Below, piece after piece: positions 13,406 to 27,800 of a stretch of DNA of 64,000 nt. Each line of letters opens with the position of its first letter. Positions within the stretch are counted from its first letter, which is position 1. The notes under the pieces were generated by a model. It searched no databases, was not told where the DNA came from, and was given only the letters and a program-made list of their open reading frames with translations. Source of the DNA: Brugia malayi (lineage: Eukaryota; Nematoda; Chromadorea; Rhabditida; Onchocercidae); contig NW_025062475.1 in assembly GCF_000002995.4 (NCBI RefSeq), forward strand, positions 13,610,687 through 13,674,686, in the 5' to 3' direction. The position numbers and the translations under genes are program-made.

Positions 13406-16400
13406 ATGAAACCACGGGACTTATGGCCAGCATTGTTGTTTATTGCTCGATGCGTTTTCCATCTCAGCGCAGAAACATTAGCAAATAATAGTATAATTGA
13501 TTATATAATAATTTTATCATTAAAATCAATTCATTTATTTAATTGTTGCTTAATTTATTACTTAATTTTTACTTAATATTCATTACTTAATTAGCTATTT
13601 TAATTAACTATTATTTAATTTAACTTACTACCAAACTTATTACTTAACTAATTAATAATTAACAATTTTTCGACTAATTTTCAGCGTATATTTTTATATA
13701 AATAAAATAAAATATTCATAACAACACAATAAAAACAAAAAAAAAAAACACTTGAAAAATGAAATTAAATTTTTATTTTGAACTTTATAAATAGAAAGAA
13801 AATATAATAAAGTTAAAAGTTTTTTTTCGTTCTTTTACAAAATCTAACTTAAAATTTAAAACTTATATTTGGATAAGTGAGATTTAAAATAATAATTCAA
13901 ATATTAAATGCTTTTTTTTTTTGACAAAAACTAGAAAAAAATTTTATTATTTAAAAAAAAAAGAGGAAAAAAAAAATATTATTTTATTTTTTGCAGCACA
14001 ACCATTTGAATGTTATGTTGATGATCCGCTAGCATGCAATCAAAGTAAGTATGAAGTATGCATATTTCGTTCTGGCGCTTATAGCTGTCAATGTCCGCAA
14101 AATGTGACACGAAGCGCAGATGGACGATGTATTGTAATTGATGAATGCGCTGAGGAACGCCTTAATGACTGTCATCAAAATGCAATATGCATTGATAAGG
14201 TTCGACTGTTATTTCTTCTTTTTGATTAAAGAAAAATTCAACAATTTAAATAAATGAAAGAGAAAAGAAAAGAAAACTACATATTTATAATTGTTGAATA
14301 AATTTAATAAAAAAAAAAAGTTAATTCTGAATTACATTAAATTAATAAATATATAACAAAAAAAATTCGTTTAAATAAAAAATTTTTTAAATTATTTTAT
14401 ATCTAATATATTTAATGAATGTTTTTTAGTTGTAGTTAAGAATTTTTAATTTCTTTTCTTCTTTTTTTTTTTTTTTGTTTTTGTTTTAAACTATAAGTAA
14501 TAGGTAGGTAGGTATGTATCATTTTGAAAAACAAATATTATTTGTCCATTAAAAACTGGTTTTCTCTTTTTTTTTTTCTTTAATAAAACAAAATTACTAA
14601 GTAAGATCTCACATTTTTTCTTGTTTTCCTTTCCTTCTTTTTTTTTTGTTTTTTTTTGTTTTATTAAAATTATAAATATTGAAGTGAAAATTTAAAGGGT
14701 AAAGAAATATAACGATTAATCAGCTACATTGATTATTGATTAATAAAAAATAAAACATTATTAAATAAATAAGTTCAGAAAAATATAATAAAATTCCCTT
14801 AAAATTGTAAAATTTCTTCCTTTATAGATTATAAAAGTAATTATATTTGATATTAAATTTCATTCCAAAAAAAATAATTAATTTTTTAGTTGAATAATTG
14901 CATAATTTTAGAATTACCAGAAGTAATAATATGAAATTATCGGACAATGAGAATTGTCCACAAGACACCACAGGAACCGTGTCGCTTTACGGAAACCTTA
15001 TTCCTAACTATTCAGTTTATATTAAAATGTGCAAAGAGAATGTTATTTTATTTTTTAATTTTATTACACAGTAATAAATACCACTTGAATAATTCAAATC
15101 GATAATCATCCGAAACTGGTGCCAATCTAATTGCCAATAGGAGCTCGCCAACATTGCCAAACTTACGGAGAAAGTTGAAGAAATGCAGGAGCAAGTTGGA
15201 ATTGATGAGACGAGCATTTTGACAAAGTTTTCCTCACATAACTGAAGAACTGCTTCGGATTAACATATGCAATGCTAGCAATTCGTTGGCGATAACTTAA
15301 TAACTTATTTAGTGTTGTTGGCAATGTTGGCGAGCTCCTTCTATTGGCAATTAGATAGGCAAGCAAGACCTCGAGAGGAAGGAGACGGACACTTAGGTGT
15401 TCACAGTTACACTTAGAATTATGTTTACGTGTTCACAGTTACACTTAGAATTATGTTTACATGTTCACAGTTACACTTAGAATTATGTTTACGTGTTCAC
15501 AGTTACACTTAGAATTATGTTTACGTGTTCACAGTTACACTTAGAATTATGTTTACGTGTTCACAGTTACACTTAGAATTATGTTTACGTGTTCACAGTT
15601 ACACTTAGAATTATGTTTGTTACACTTAGAATTATGTTTACGTGTTCACAGTTACACTTAGAATTATGTTTACGTGTTCACAGTTACACTTAGAATTATG
15701 TTTACATGTTCACAGTTACACTTAGAATTATGTTTACGTGTTCACAGTTACACTTAGAATTATGTTTACGTGTTTACAGTTACACTTAGAATTATGTTTA
15801 CGTGTTCACAGTTACACTTAGAATTATGTTTACGTGTTCACAGTTACACTTAGAATTATGTTTACGTGTTCACAGTTACACTTAGAATTATGTTTACGTG
15901 TTCACAGTTACACTTAGAATTATGTTTACGTGTTCACAGTTACACTTAGAATTATGTTTACATGTTCACAGTTACACTTAGAATTATGTTTACGTGTTCA
16001 CAGTTACACTTAGAATTATGTTTACGTGTTCACAGTTACACTTAGAATTATGTTTACGTGTTCACAGTTACACTTAGAATTATGTTTACATGTTCACAGT
16101 TACACTTAGAATTATGTTTACGTGTTCACAGTTACACTTAGAATTATGTTTACGTGTTCACAGTTACACTTAGAATTATGTTTACGTGTTTACAGTTACA
16201 CTTAGAACTATGTTTACGTGTTCACAGTTACACTTAGAATTATGTTTACGTGTTCACAGTTACACTTAGAATTATGTTTACGTGTTCACAGTTACACTTA
16301 GAATTATGTTTACATGTTCACAGTTACACTTAGAATTATGTTTACGTGTTCACAGTTACACTTAGAATTATGTTTACGTGTTTACAGTTACACTTAGAAT

Positions 16401-19400
16401 TATGTTTACGTGTTCACAGTTACACTTAGAATTATGTTTACGTGTTTACAGTTACACTTAGAATTATGTTTACGTGTTCACAGTTACACTTAGAATTATG
16501 TTTACGTGTTTACAGTTACAAGAAAATTAAGAACAGTGAAAGTAATACTATACCACTAAATATATCAAATTAACCTCATTACAGCAGCAAATGACTTTGT
16601 AATTCTATTGGTAAAAAGCATCAATGGCATAAAAATATCTGCTCAATAGGGAAGCACCTCAATCAAATTACAGAAAAAAAAAAAGAAAGAAAACTGTGTG
16701 TAAACAGAAGAGACACAAAGGAACGGAGATGATCACGGGACTACTGCCCTAACTGCCATTTTCGTCCCCGTGTGAAAATCAAGCCTACTGTCCTCTCTAC
16801 ACAACACTGACAAAAAAGATCATTTTGTATTTAAGTACAGGCATTGTTTCTCTTTTACTTTTCCGACTACTTTTAAAAAAAAATTTTTTTCTAGGAAACT
16901 ATTAGCTTGCAATCTCTTCTATATATTACTTTGTGTTCTTTTTTATGCTTCCCAAAAGTAGCATGGATAGTGTAGATACCAGAAGTAATAATATAAAATT
17001 ATCGGTTAATGAGAATTGTCCAATTCTTTAAAAATTATACAATTTTCCTGGAATTTTTATTGATATATTAGAAATAATCATTCGTGTGATTCTTATTAAA
17101 TTAAAAATTTACCAAAAAAAAAAAAAAAAAAAAAGAAAAAAAAACAAAAAAATTAGACTAAAAAAAAAGTTAAATTAAATTTCAATTTTTAATAAATTAT
17201 TTTGTTTAAATATCTTAAAATGCATCAATATTAGAGCAAAAATTTATCATAAATTCATTTTGTAAATAAAACTTAAATAAAATAATAATTCAAAAATTTT
17301 GAAATTTCATATCAAATATTTAAAACAACAAATAAGGAAAATAATATACAAAAAATAAAGTAAGACAAAAATATTTAATGTATAATTTGATTTTGATACT
17401 TTAATTGTAGTTTTACAAAAGAATTTTTCTTCAATAAACATATGTGCTATAAAAGTGTTAATTAATTACGCTATCAAAAAACGTGAAAAGTTAAGTATGC
17501 ATTGAAGTTAGGCGTACGTGAAAGTTTATTCACCAATTAACCAGAATAACTCATTACTTATATTTTAGGCCCAATTAATACTTTCTATGATAAATTTGAT
17601 AAAATTATAGTTAGATTTTATAACGCATATCTTATTTAATAATAAATAATTGTTAATATTTCCCTAAATTTTATGATAAATTAAAAAATTTTTTTCTTAA
17701 AAGTTTTTACAAATATAAAATAATCAGTAGAATTCTTTTTTTTTAACAACAATTTTTTTCTCCTCCCCTCTCTCTCCCTCCCTCTCTCTCTCTCTTGAAT
17801 AATTCTAGATTTTCCCCTGTCTAATACTTTCAACTATAAATTAATGCTTAAAAAGATTTTAAAGAATAAAATAATAAATTTGGAGAGAGAAAAAAACGAA
17901 CTTTATCTTAAAACAAACTTTAGATGTATATTATTTTTTCAAAAATTTAAATTTAATATAATTAGTGTAAAATATGTTTTAAAAATTTAAATTTAATATA
18001 ATTAGTATAAAATATGTCACATATATTGTCACACTTTTCTAAAAATCTTTTTTTCTTTAGATAAAACATTAATATGAGTTTTGAAAAAAAAAAAAAAAAT
18101 AAAAATAAAGTAAATTGTTTATTTTAAATATATTACATAAACTTTATACAAATATAATATATGCTTATACATTTTACAAATTAATTAATTAATTAATTTT
18201 TGAAATATTTTAGATTGAAGGTTACACCTGCCAGTGCTTGGATGGTTTTGTTGATTTATCAGAGAATGAAGAATTTAAACCAGGTAGAATATGTGAAAAA
18301 GATATCAATGAATGTGCTGATCCTATCACTTACAATATTGATTGTTCCGAAAATGCCACTTGTCACGATATACCTGAAAGTTTTACCTGTATTTGTAATC
18401 CTGGATTTATTGATATTAGCAGCCATTACTCTTTATTACCTGGAAGGAAGGTATGGTTTGGCATATTATTTAGATGCTATGATTCATTAGTTTGAAGTGA
18501 ACTGTTTTCAAAAAATTATTTCAAATTTAAAATTTATCATCTTAATAATGAATGTAGTTTACTAACTTACTCTGATAACTTATCATGATAGTAATTAATA
18601 GAATCATTTCAAGTTTGAAATTTATCTTAACAATGATTATAATTACTAATTTACTTTGATAATTCATCATAACAATAACTAATAGAATTATTTCAACATT
18701 AAAATTTATCATTTTGATAATGATTGTAGTAATAATTTACTCTGATAACTTATCACAACTAATTTATTATATTTAATTACTTAATTAGTTTAATAATTTT
18801 TGCATAAAATAATTTGTTTTTTATTTTTAGTGTGTTGAAAATGTCGATGAATGTAGTAATGGAACAACAAATGATTGCTCACCTAATGCTGATTGCATTG
18901 ATCAACCGATTGGGTGAATAATTTTCATTTTCAACTTTTTTTTTTTCTCATTCAAAAAATTAAACTTAAAGTTTGAGAAAAATTAAATTTTTTTTTTTTA
19001 AAACTTCAATTTTATACACAAATCTCATTTCATAAAAAATTTTTTTCTCAAAATTTAATTCGTTATCAATTTAATTCATAAAATTTTGAATTAATTTATT
19101 CGATGCATATTATTTCTTAATGAAAAAATTGAAATGAATTGACAACAATTAAATTAAATTATCATTCTTAATTATTAATTAAATCTCATACGTATACTTA
19201 AGCCATATAATATTATAAAGAAATATTTGCAGTATAAAAAAAGTTAAAAAACATTAACTAACATTGAGATAGATCTCTCTCTCCCTTTCCCTCTCTCTCT
19301 CTCTCTCTTCGTTTCTCTCTTGTGCTCTTTTACATTGTTAATTTTTTATCACTTGCTTTATCAATTGCTTAATTTTATCACTTGATAAAATTAATTTCAA

Positions 19401-21812
19401 AGAAAATAATAAACATTTTAATACATTTCTGAGATGATAATAATACAAAACCCATTGTTGTTTTATAATTTCTATCACAAAACAGAACAAAAGATCACTT
19501 TCATTATCAGTTGATCAATCAATCAATCATTCAATCAATTAATTAATCAATCACTGTTGCGAGAATTTGAATCTGTGAGACATAAACCAAAAAGCATTTA
19601 AATTCCAATAATTTTATTCCAATAATCTTTTCTAATAATATCAAATAATTCATTCATTTGAAAAAGTAATAACTAAGTTATCAATAAATACGGAAAGATA
19701 TTTTATTAAAAAATTAATGTTTCGTTGATTTTTGCATCAAATATTTTAAAAAAAAAATTTAAAAAACATTGCGCAATTAATAAATTAATGAAGTATGGAC
19801 TATTTGAAGATTTTAAAGATTTTTAAGTAATCAAATTCGATACGTTGTCCTATTTTAACAGTAATTATGTTAATTGTAAATAATAATTTCATCGCTTGCA
19901 AAAAATTATTAAAAAAAGTTAAAGTATTAATTATTACTGTTTATCAATCTCTATCTTTAAATAATTAATGATAACTATAGTGATAGCAACTGATAATAGG
20001 AAGTATATTATATGTTAACATTTTTTTTTTTACTAAAAACTAATTACCAATAAATTATTTAATTATTTGATAATTCATATACGTACAATTAACTTACTCT
20101 TTACTTTGTTACTAATTTTATTAATTCATATAAGTGAGTATGATTAACTTACTCTCTACTTCGTTACTAATTTAATAATTCATATAATTAAGTATGATTA
20201 ATTACTTTCATTTAATTGTTAATTTCAGGTATATATGCAAATGCAAGGAAGGATTTATTGATACTAGCGTAAGTATAAGTCATTATCCAGGGCGTCAATG
20301 TATTGCGCCAAAAGAGCCTCAAATTATCAGTTCACAACAAATGGTTTTCCTTTTTTTTTTTTTTTTTTTTTGTTTTCTTTTTAATTTAAATTCATTTTTT
20401 GTTTTTCTTTTTGACAAATAACTTTAAACTGATAATAATAAAAAATTAAATTTTTTTTTTTATTGCAAATTTTGAAATAATTTTTAAAATAATATTTCAT
20501 TCTATTTTAGCAATTTCCATTCTATCCAACATTTCAATCAAATTGTTCAATGAATCAAACATGTTTAAATAATAGCCATGTACCACATTTATGTCATTGT
20601 TTACTACCTGGTACCTTAATTACTTCTCATGGACAATGCATAAGTAAGTTCTTTATGAAATGAAATAAATTCTACTAAAATGCTAAAGAAAAAAAATTTT
20701 AATTTAATAAATTCTAAAAATTATTTAACATTTTAATCATATTTCTAGCATATATTTATTAAACATTTTGTTTATTTACAAAATTTATACAATTATTAAT
20801 GAATTACGACACATTTATTTTTTATTAAAAAAATAAATAGTTTACCAATGATTGTAAATTTTGAATTTTGTCATTTCATTCTCGAACAATTATACTAATT
20901 TAATTCTTTTTTAAAGTATTCAATCAAACAATAAATCATTGTAAACAACAAAATGATTGCGATTTGGCTGCAATTTGTTCGAATACATGTGTTGGATACA
21001 AATGTCAATGTCCACCTGGTTTCTTAGATATGTCACCTGATCCGGTACGATTACCGGGAAGAAAATGCATTCAATGTAAACTTTATTAATTTTCAATCAA
21101 AAATAATAACTATTGAATAAGTAAATAAAAATAAAGTTATAAAAAATAAATAAATAATAATTTCTTTTTTCAAAAAAAGATTAATATTAATAAAAAAATA
21201 TTGAATAAATTATAATTAAATTCAAAAAAAAAATTTTTTAAAACATTTTTTAAGCAATTATTATGATATTACAGTAATTAATGAATGTGGTACGAATAAA
21301 CATGATTGTTCACCGTACGCTACGTGTACTGATACGTTAGAATCATATTTATGCAAATGTAATGCTGAATATATCGATGTTTCATCACGTTATGGCTTAA
21401 AACCTGGACGTCGTTGTACACAATGTTTGGAATATACATATTAAAATATTTTAAAATTAAATTATAAAAATTAAATTATATTGAAATTATAAAATTATAA
21501 AAAAAAATTATAAATTATACAAAAAGATTAAATTATATTGAAAAATTATTATTAAATTATGTAAAAATTATGTTAAAATTAAATTATACATTTCTAAATT
21601 TACATTTCCATCAATTTTATATATTTAAAAAATTAAAAATAATTTACAGCATTGAATCATTGTGCTAATCGATTAACTAATTTGTGCGATGAAAATGCAG
21701 ATTGTGTAACATTAATGGATAATTATACCTGTATTTGTGCTACCGGATATTTTGATGTTTCCAATAATGCTAAGCTACCAGCTGGACGTGTATGTACTTT
21801 GCAAACTTATTG
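13406..21812 (+). CDS. mup-4: MUP-4-like gene, exons 1-9: signal peptide and first EGF block
   Basis: Exons: 13406-13490, 13997-14199, 18214-18450, 18831-18913, 20229-20343, 20511-20643, 20917-21075, 21275-21424, 21650-21812. Exon 1 starts MKPRDLWPALLFIARCVF, a clear secretion signal. Exons 2-9 encode about eight EGF-like modules. Several carry the calcium-binding start D-x-D/N-E-C (DECAEERLNDC, DINECADP, VDECSNGTTNDC), and most end in a conserved LPGRxC turn. The module in exon 6 (NCSMNQTCLNNS) is degenerate. Exon 4 uses the donor GG|GTGAAT, completed by a G in exon 5. The 4-kb intron 2 holds the degraded retroelement and the 32-bp array. Confidence 0.85.
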
Positions 21813-24800
21813 GTAAGCAAAAAAAAATAAATAAATAAGTAAACAAATAAATTAGTATTTTAAATTAGAACTTGGGTTATTGTTTATTTATTTACTATTT
21901 TTTATTTCATATTATTATAAATTGCATTTTTAATTTATAAAAATTGGTAAAATACGTATGCTACACGTTTGCATACTTAATTTATTGATATTAAAATATT
22001 ATCGCAAATTTTTAAAGGTACCAGAATGAAATTTAATAAGGGCTTGATAGTAAATTTTTATCAATTTCTCTCAATTCAATAAGTTTTAATTTAAATTCAA
22101 ATTTTGTATTTGAATTCTAAAATAGATAATAATCATTCTTTCAAGTTTTTTTTTTTTTTTTTGAAATTCAAGAATCAATTTTATGTTAATTTCAAATTAA
22201 AATGTATAATGCTTTAAGCCCTGTTCAACCAAGCGATCTTGTTTTCCTAATCGATGGTAGTACTTCTATTGGTGTAAAAGTTTTTCAGAACGAGGTTATT
22301 TCAAAATTACACTTATATTTTAAAAATTTGTTAAACCGTTTTTAAAAAAATGAAAAATTATTAGTGCTTCGAGATTATTGTTACTATATAAGTTGTATTA
22401 ATTATGAGAATTTTTATTTTACTTTAAAATAATTTAATTTTATTTTAAAGATACTTCGTTTTGTGAAAGATTTCATTGATTTATTTGATATTTCATCGGA
22501 ACAAACGCGTGTAGCTGTAGTACAATTCTCGGATGTTATTAGACATGAAATTTACTTAAATCAATGTTTATCGATACAGCAATTAAGAGATGCTATTAGT
22601 AATATTGAGTAAGTTAATTTATTATTTAATTTAATTAACTTGATTTATAGTTTTACACAAAAAAAAAAGAAACTCGAAAAAAAAAGCTAAAAAAAATACA
22701 TTAATATTCTTTTAAACATATTAAAAATTCGCTGCAAATAATATCAAACTTATTAATACATTCATAATCTCTACAAGTAATACTAAACTTATCAATAATC
22801 TCTACAAATAATATCAGACTTATTAATACATTAATGATCTCTAAAAGTGATATTAAGCTTATCACTGATCCCTACAAGTAATATCAAACTTATTAATACA
22901 TTCATAATCTCTACAAGTAATACTAAACTTATCAATAATCTCTACAACTATTATCAAACTTATCATCATCAGGAAGTAGCAGATTTGATTTCTTTTTGAT
23001 ACAATCCATTTCATATAATATTGATATGATAAAAGGAAATGTTTTATTTTCAGGTATCTGAAAGGTGCAACTAGAACAGGTTATGCAATACAATATGTTA
23101 CTGATAAAGCATTCACTGAAAATCTCGGTGGTCGGCCAGGTGATAGTGGAATATCACAAATTGTTATCATTATCACAGATGGAAGGTCACAGGATAGTGT
23201 GACAAGCGCTGTTGAAAATGCAAAATTGAAAGGAATTAAATTATTTGCAGTTGGTGTCACAGAGCATGTATTATATGATGAATTAGAATTGATTTCTGGT
23301 AACTTTAATTAATTTAATTATCTTTTAATTATTTCATTTTTTTTTAGTTTTCTTTTTTTTTTCTACTTTAATTACTTTTAGATCTAACTATGCACTGATC
23401 ATTCATTTAAAATTGCATCTAAATTAAATTATTAATTTCATTTATTATTACATTAATAATATATTTATCATTTAATGTTTTATTTTAATTATATTTTAGC
23501 AAAAATTTCAAATAATGAAATATTTTAATTGTAAAATATTAGTATTAATAAGTTAACAAATTTTTTTTTTTTTTTTTGATTTTTAATTCAACAAAAAATA
23601 TAATTATTGTTTTTGTTTCATTTATTTAGTAAATTATAATTAAAATTTAGCAATTTATCATAATTTAAATTTTATATATTCAATTATTTAATATACTTTA
23701 TGAATATTTTTTTTTTATTTTAATTAAATATTATTAAAATTATTTTGATCAATTTGCATTAAAATTTTATTAAATCTTAAAATGTTACTTTTTTTTTTAG
23801 GTTCAAAAAGTCGAACATTCGTTGTAAATACATTTAAAGATTTGAATGCACGTTTGAGAAGTATAATTCAGAAAGCAACCTGTCCAGTTAATATTTCATC
23901 ACCAGCAATATTTAAAGGTTAATTTTTTATTTTAAATTTTTGAAAAAGCAAAAAAATAAACAAACAAATAAAATTATTAATTAAATTTTTTTTTTTTTAA
24001 TCCTCCTTATAAAATTTCATTTTTTTTTTCATTTTATTAAGTTTTTAAGTTTATTTTTCTTTCTCAATAACATAAATTTGAACTTAATTATTAATTTATT
24101 ATCAAAGGTAAATTTAAAACAAAAAAGTGTAAAAGGATAAAAATTAAAAAAAGCATTGCAGATATTATATTAATATTATTTGTATTGTTTATAAAAATCT
24201 ATGATGGAGCAAAATGTTCTTCGCTGTTGCTATTATTATTATTATTATCTACTGCATTGGTTACAGGCGCAGAAGGTTAGGGTGTGGGATATTTTATAAT
24301 TTCAATAAATTTTTCAGGCTTATTTTTGAAAAAAAAAAATTTATTTTTTTTTTTGTATATTTTAAATGATAAATTAATTGATAACAATTTTAAATATATT
24401 TTAAATAGTAAATTATATTTTAAATGATAAAAATTAATTGCTAACAGTATATGTAAATTAAATAATTTTTTTGAAAAAAAAAAAAAAAGAAAGAATAATT
24501 TATAGAGCCTGAAAAATTAAAAGAAAGAAAAAAAGAAGGAAAGAATACTTTGTTAAATTCCTTCTTTTTTTTTTTTTAATTTTTATTTTTTTGAAAATAA
24601 CTGATAAATTATTTTGAATAAATTTGTTATGTTAATATCATTAATTAAACACACACACACACATAATATAATTAGCAAGATTGAAGTGCATTTTAATCTT
24701 TGTTCAATTTGATTTGATTTGTTTTAAATTAATTAAAATATCTATGCGTGAAATTTTTGCTACTAACCATTTCACTTTTCTTTTTTTGAAAATTAAAATG

Positions 24801-27800
24801 TCAAAGTTTATTTGAAAAAAAAAAAAAAAGGAAATTAAATATCGATGCGTGATATAAATATATTTTGCTACTAACCATTTCACTTTTCTTTTTTCTTTTT
24901 GAAAATTAAAATGTCAAAGTTTATTTTTAAAAAAAAGGAACTTCTCATCTTTATGCATTTTATCAATGAAAATGAAATTGGATTTAATTTTGCATTTGTT
25001 AACACTATCTTCTTATCAGAAGATAGTGTTAACAATATTTTACCTTTTGATAAACAATTAAATTTATTCAAACGAATCTAAAAAACTATGCTAAAAATTT
25101 GTTAATTGATAGCAAAAAAACCTATATTTTTTTTTATATGTATATGTAAATTGATGCTAGCATTATTAATTATTAATTAATTAATTAATTGTATTAATAA
25201 TATTACTTTTTATCAAATTCAAAATTTTTCCTGTTTGATTTAATTAAGAGAGAATAATTAATTGTATGATAAATTATACATTTTGTCAACTATTTTAATT
25301 GGCACATTTTTTTTTTGTTTATTTTAAACAATCGTTGCTTATGTGAATAATTTAATGAAAAATAATGTGGAAATGCTGTGGCAAAATTTTTTATTTATTT
25401 ATTTATTTACTTTTTTTTTAATACCTTTATTATTTGCTTGAAAAATTTTCTCAATGCATATTTAACAAATGTATTAAATTTTTGTTGATGTTTTGCTTGA
25501 AATTAATTTATTATTTTTTAAATTATATTTTAGAATTGAAAGTTTTTTTTCTTTTTTTTTTTGAAAGAAATTAAATTTCAGAAAATTGCGTATTGCACTC
25601 GCATGCAGGATGTGATCGATCGCTTAATCAAATATGTGCATTAAAAAGTGGAAAACCATGTTGTTCCTGTCCGATGCCATTTGAACAACATCCAATTACA
25701 CGGGTATAAGTATAGATTTCAAGTATAGGTATACTTATTTAAGTATAGGTATACTCATTTAAGTATAGGTATACCCCTTCAAGTATAGCTATACTCCTTT
25801 AAGTACAGCTATACTTATTTAAGTATAGGTCTCTACTCATCTAAGTACAGGTATACTTATTTAAGTATACGTATCTACTCATCTAAGTACAGGTATACTT
25901 ATTTAAGTATAGATATCTACTCATCTAAGTACAGGTATACTTATTTAAGTATAGATATCTACTCATCTAAGTACAGGTATACTTATTTAAGTATAGGTAT
26001 CTACTCATCTAAGTACAGGTATACTTATTTAAGTATAGATATCTACTCATCTAAGTACAGGTATACTTATTTAAGTATAGATATCTACTCATCTAAGTAT
26101 AGGCATACTCATCTAAGTACAGGTATACTTATTTAAATATAGGTATATTCATTTGAGTATAGGTATACTTTAAATTAAGATACATACATACTCATATAGA
26201 ATATGTGATATAGATATTTAATTACTTTGATTACAAATTTTGATCATTTCTACAATTTGAAGTATTTTAGTATTCGTACAATTTCTAAGTTGCTATAATT
26301 TCACGTACTTTAGATTTCACGTAATCTAAAGTTAAAATAAAACTTTGAATTACGTACGATGAAATTATTTATTTTTATAGTGTAATCTATACTGGAAGGT
26401 AACAGTAGATATAAAAAAGAAAAAGTTTAAATTTGAAAATTTTTTAACTAATAAATAATCACTCATCAAATGGACATTACTAAATTTTATTTTTTAAATT
26501 TTAAACTATCGGTTTTTCTAGGTTTGTGGTGGTGCTTTATGTAATCCACAAATTATCTCCTCATGTCCAAGTCCTGAAATATGCCAGATGACACCACACG
26601 GTAATCATCGTTGTATCTGTCCACCTAATACAGTACGAGATCAAAAATCTGGTGCTTGTAGTAAGTTATTCAAATAATTTTGCTTATTTTTATTTTTATT
26701 TTTAAAAACTTAATTGTAATTTTTTTTTTCACATTTTAAATACGTATTATAAGTAGAATTTTTTCCAATAATTTTTGAATTTCAAGAAAAATTTTAAATT
26801 ATTTCTTTGTTTTTTTTCCTTTCTCTTAGCGACTACACATAAACCATCGATGATGCCTGGGATAATGCCAAATGAATGCGGAAATATGATTCCGTGTAAA
26901 CAAAATGAACATTGTATCATGTCATTAACCGGAAGACGAGTCTGTCAATGTTTGTACGTTTTTTTTTTTTTTCTTTATTAAGTTGAAATTTAAGGAAAAT
27001 TTGATAAAAATTGATAAATAAGTGATAAGAATAGGATAGGTTTGTAAAGATAAAGTAGTAATGAAGATAAGTAAGGGAAAAGAGTTAGTATGAATTAGAG
27101 AGAAGTGTAACAAAAAAAATCAAATTTTTTTTATTTTTGTAGAATATTTAAAAGTTAGTAAATTAGGGTGCAAACATTTTTTTTTTAGTGAAAAAAGTTT
27201 TTTTTTGTGAATTTTCCAGCGGTATTTTTAAGTACTACGTACGTCAACTTGCCAATGAAATATATGAGTAGTACGTACGTCAGCTTGCCAATGAAATATA
27301 TGAGTAGTACGTACGTCAGCTTGCCAGTGAAATATATGAGTAGTACGTACGTCAGCTTGCCAATGAAATATATGAGTAGTACGTACGTCAGCTTGCCAGT
27401 GAAATATATGAGTAGTACGTACGTCAGCTTGCCAGTGAAATATATGAGTAGTACGTACGTCAACTTGCGAATGAAATATATAAGTAGTACGTACGTCAGC
27501 TTGCCAATGAAATATATAAGTAGTACGTACGTCAGCTTGCCAATGAAATATATGAGTAGTACGTACGTCAGCTTGCCAATGAAATATATGAGTAGTACGT
27601 ACGTCAGCTTGCCAATGAAATATATGAGTAGTACGTACGTCAACTTGCGAATGAAATATATAAGTAGTACGTACGTCAACTTGCCAATGAAATATATGAG
27701 TCGTACGTACGTTAACTTGCCAATGAAATATATGAGTAGTACGTACGTCAGCTTGCAAGTGAAATATATGAGTAGTACGTACGTCAACTTGCCAATGAAA

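Larger units (their letters stand above)
14912..17023. mobile_element. Degraded retroelement-like insertion
   Basis: Direct repeats of about 45 bp at about 14915-14959 and 16979-17023 (both include CCAGAAGTAATAATAT and end GAGAATTGTCC) bound a segment less AT-rich than its surroundings. Inside are a purine tract followed by TGTGTGTAAACAG (about 16675-16706), an inverted repeat with arms near 15124-15164 and 15318-15358, and a short coding-like frame (KVEEMQEQVGIDET). One reading is an LTR element: a 3' LTR from about 16694 to 17023, and only the tail of the 5' LTR left. No gag, protease or reverse transcriptase is recognisable, so the class is uncertain. Confidence 0.45.
14200..18213 (+). other. 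Large intron 2 of the MUP-4-like gene
   Basis: Four kilobases without coding continuity. Content in order: AT-rich DNA to about 14.9 kb; a degraded retroelement with 45-bp direct terminal repeats (14912-17023), which contains the 32-bp minisatellite; AT-rich DNA with a CT run at 17763-17796; and a duplicated ATTTAAATTTAATATAATTAG segment near 17943-18012. Confidence 0.75.

Noticed and set aside
15395..16519. Regularly spaced 32-bp repeats, at first sight CRISPR-like
   Set aside because: Units are directly adjacent with no unique spacers, the host is a eukaryote, and no cas-like genes are present. It is a minisatellite.
24899..25081. 60-residue frame around the 25.0-kb hairpin
   Set aside because: Lies in intron 13, overlaps a duplicated block and a perfect palindrome, and the opposite strand is equally open; no family resemblance.
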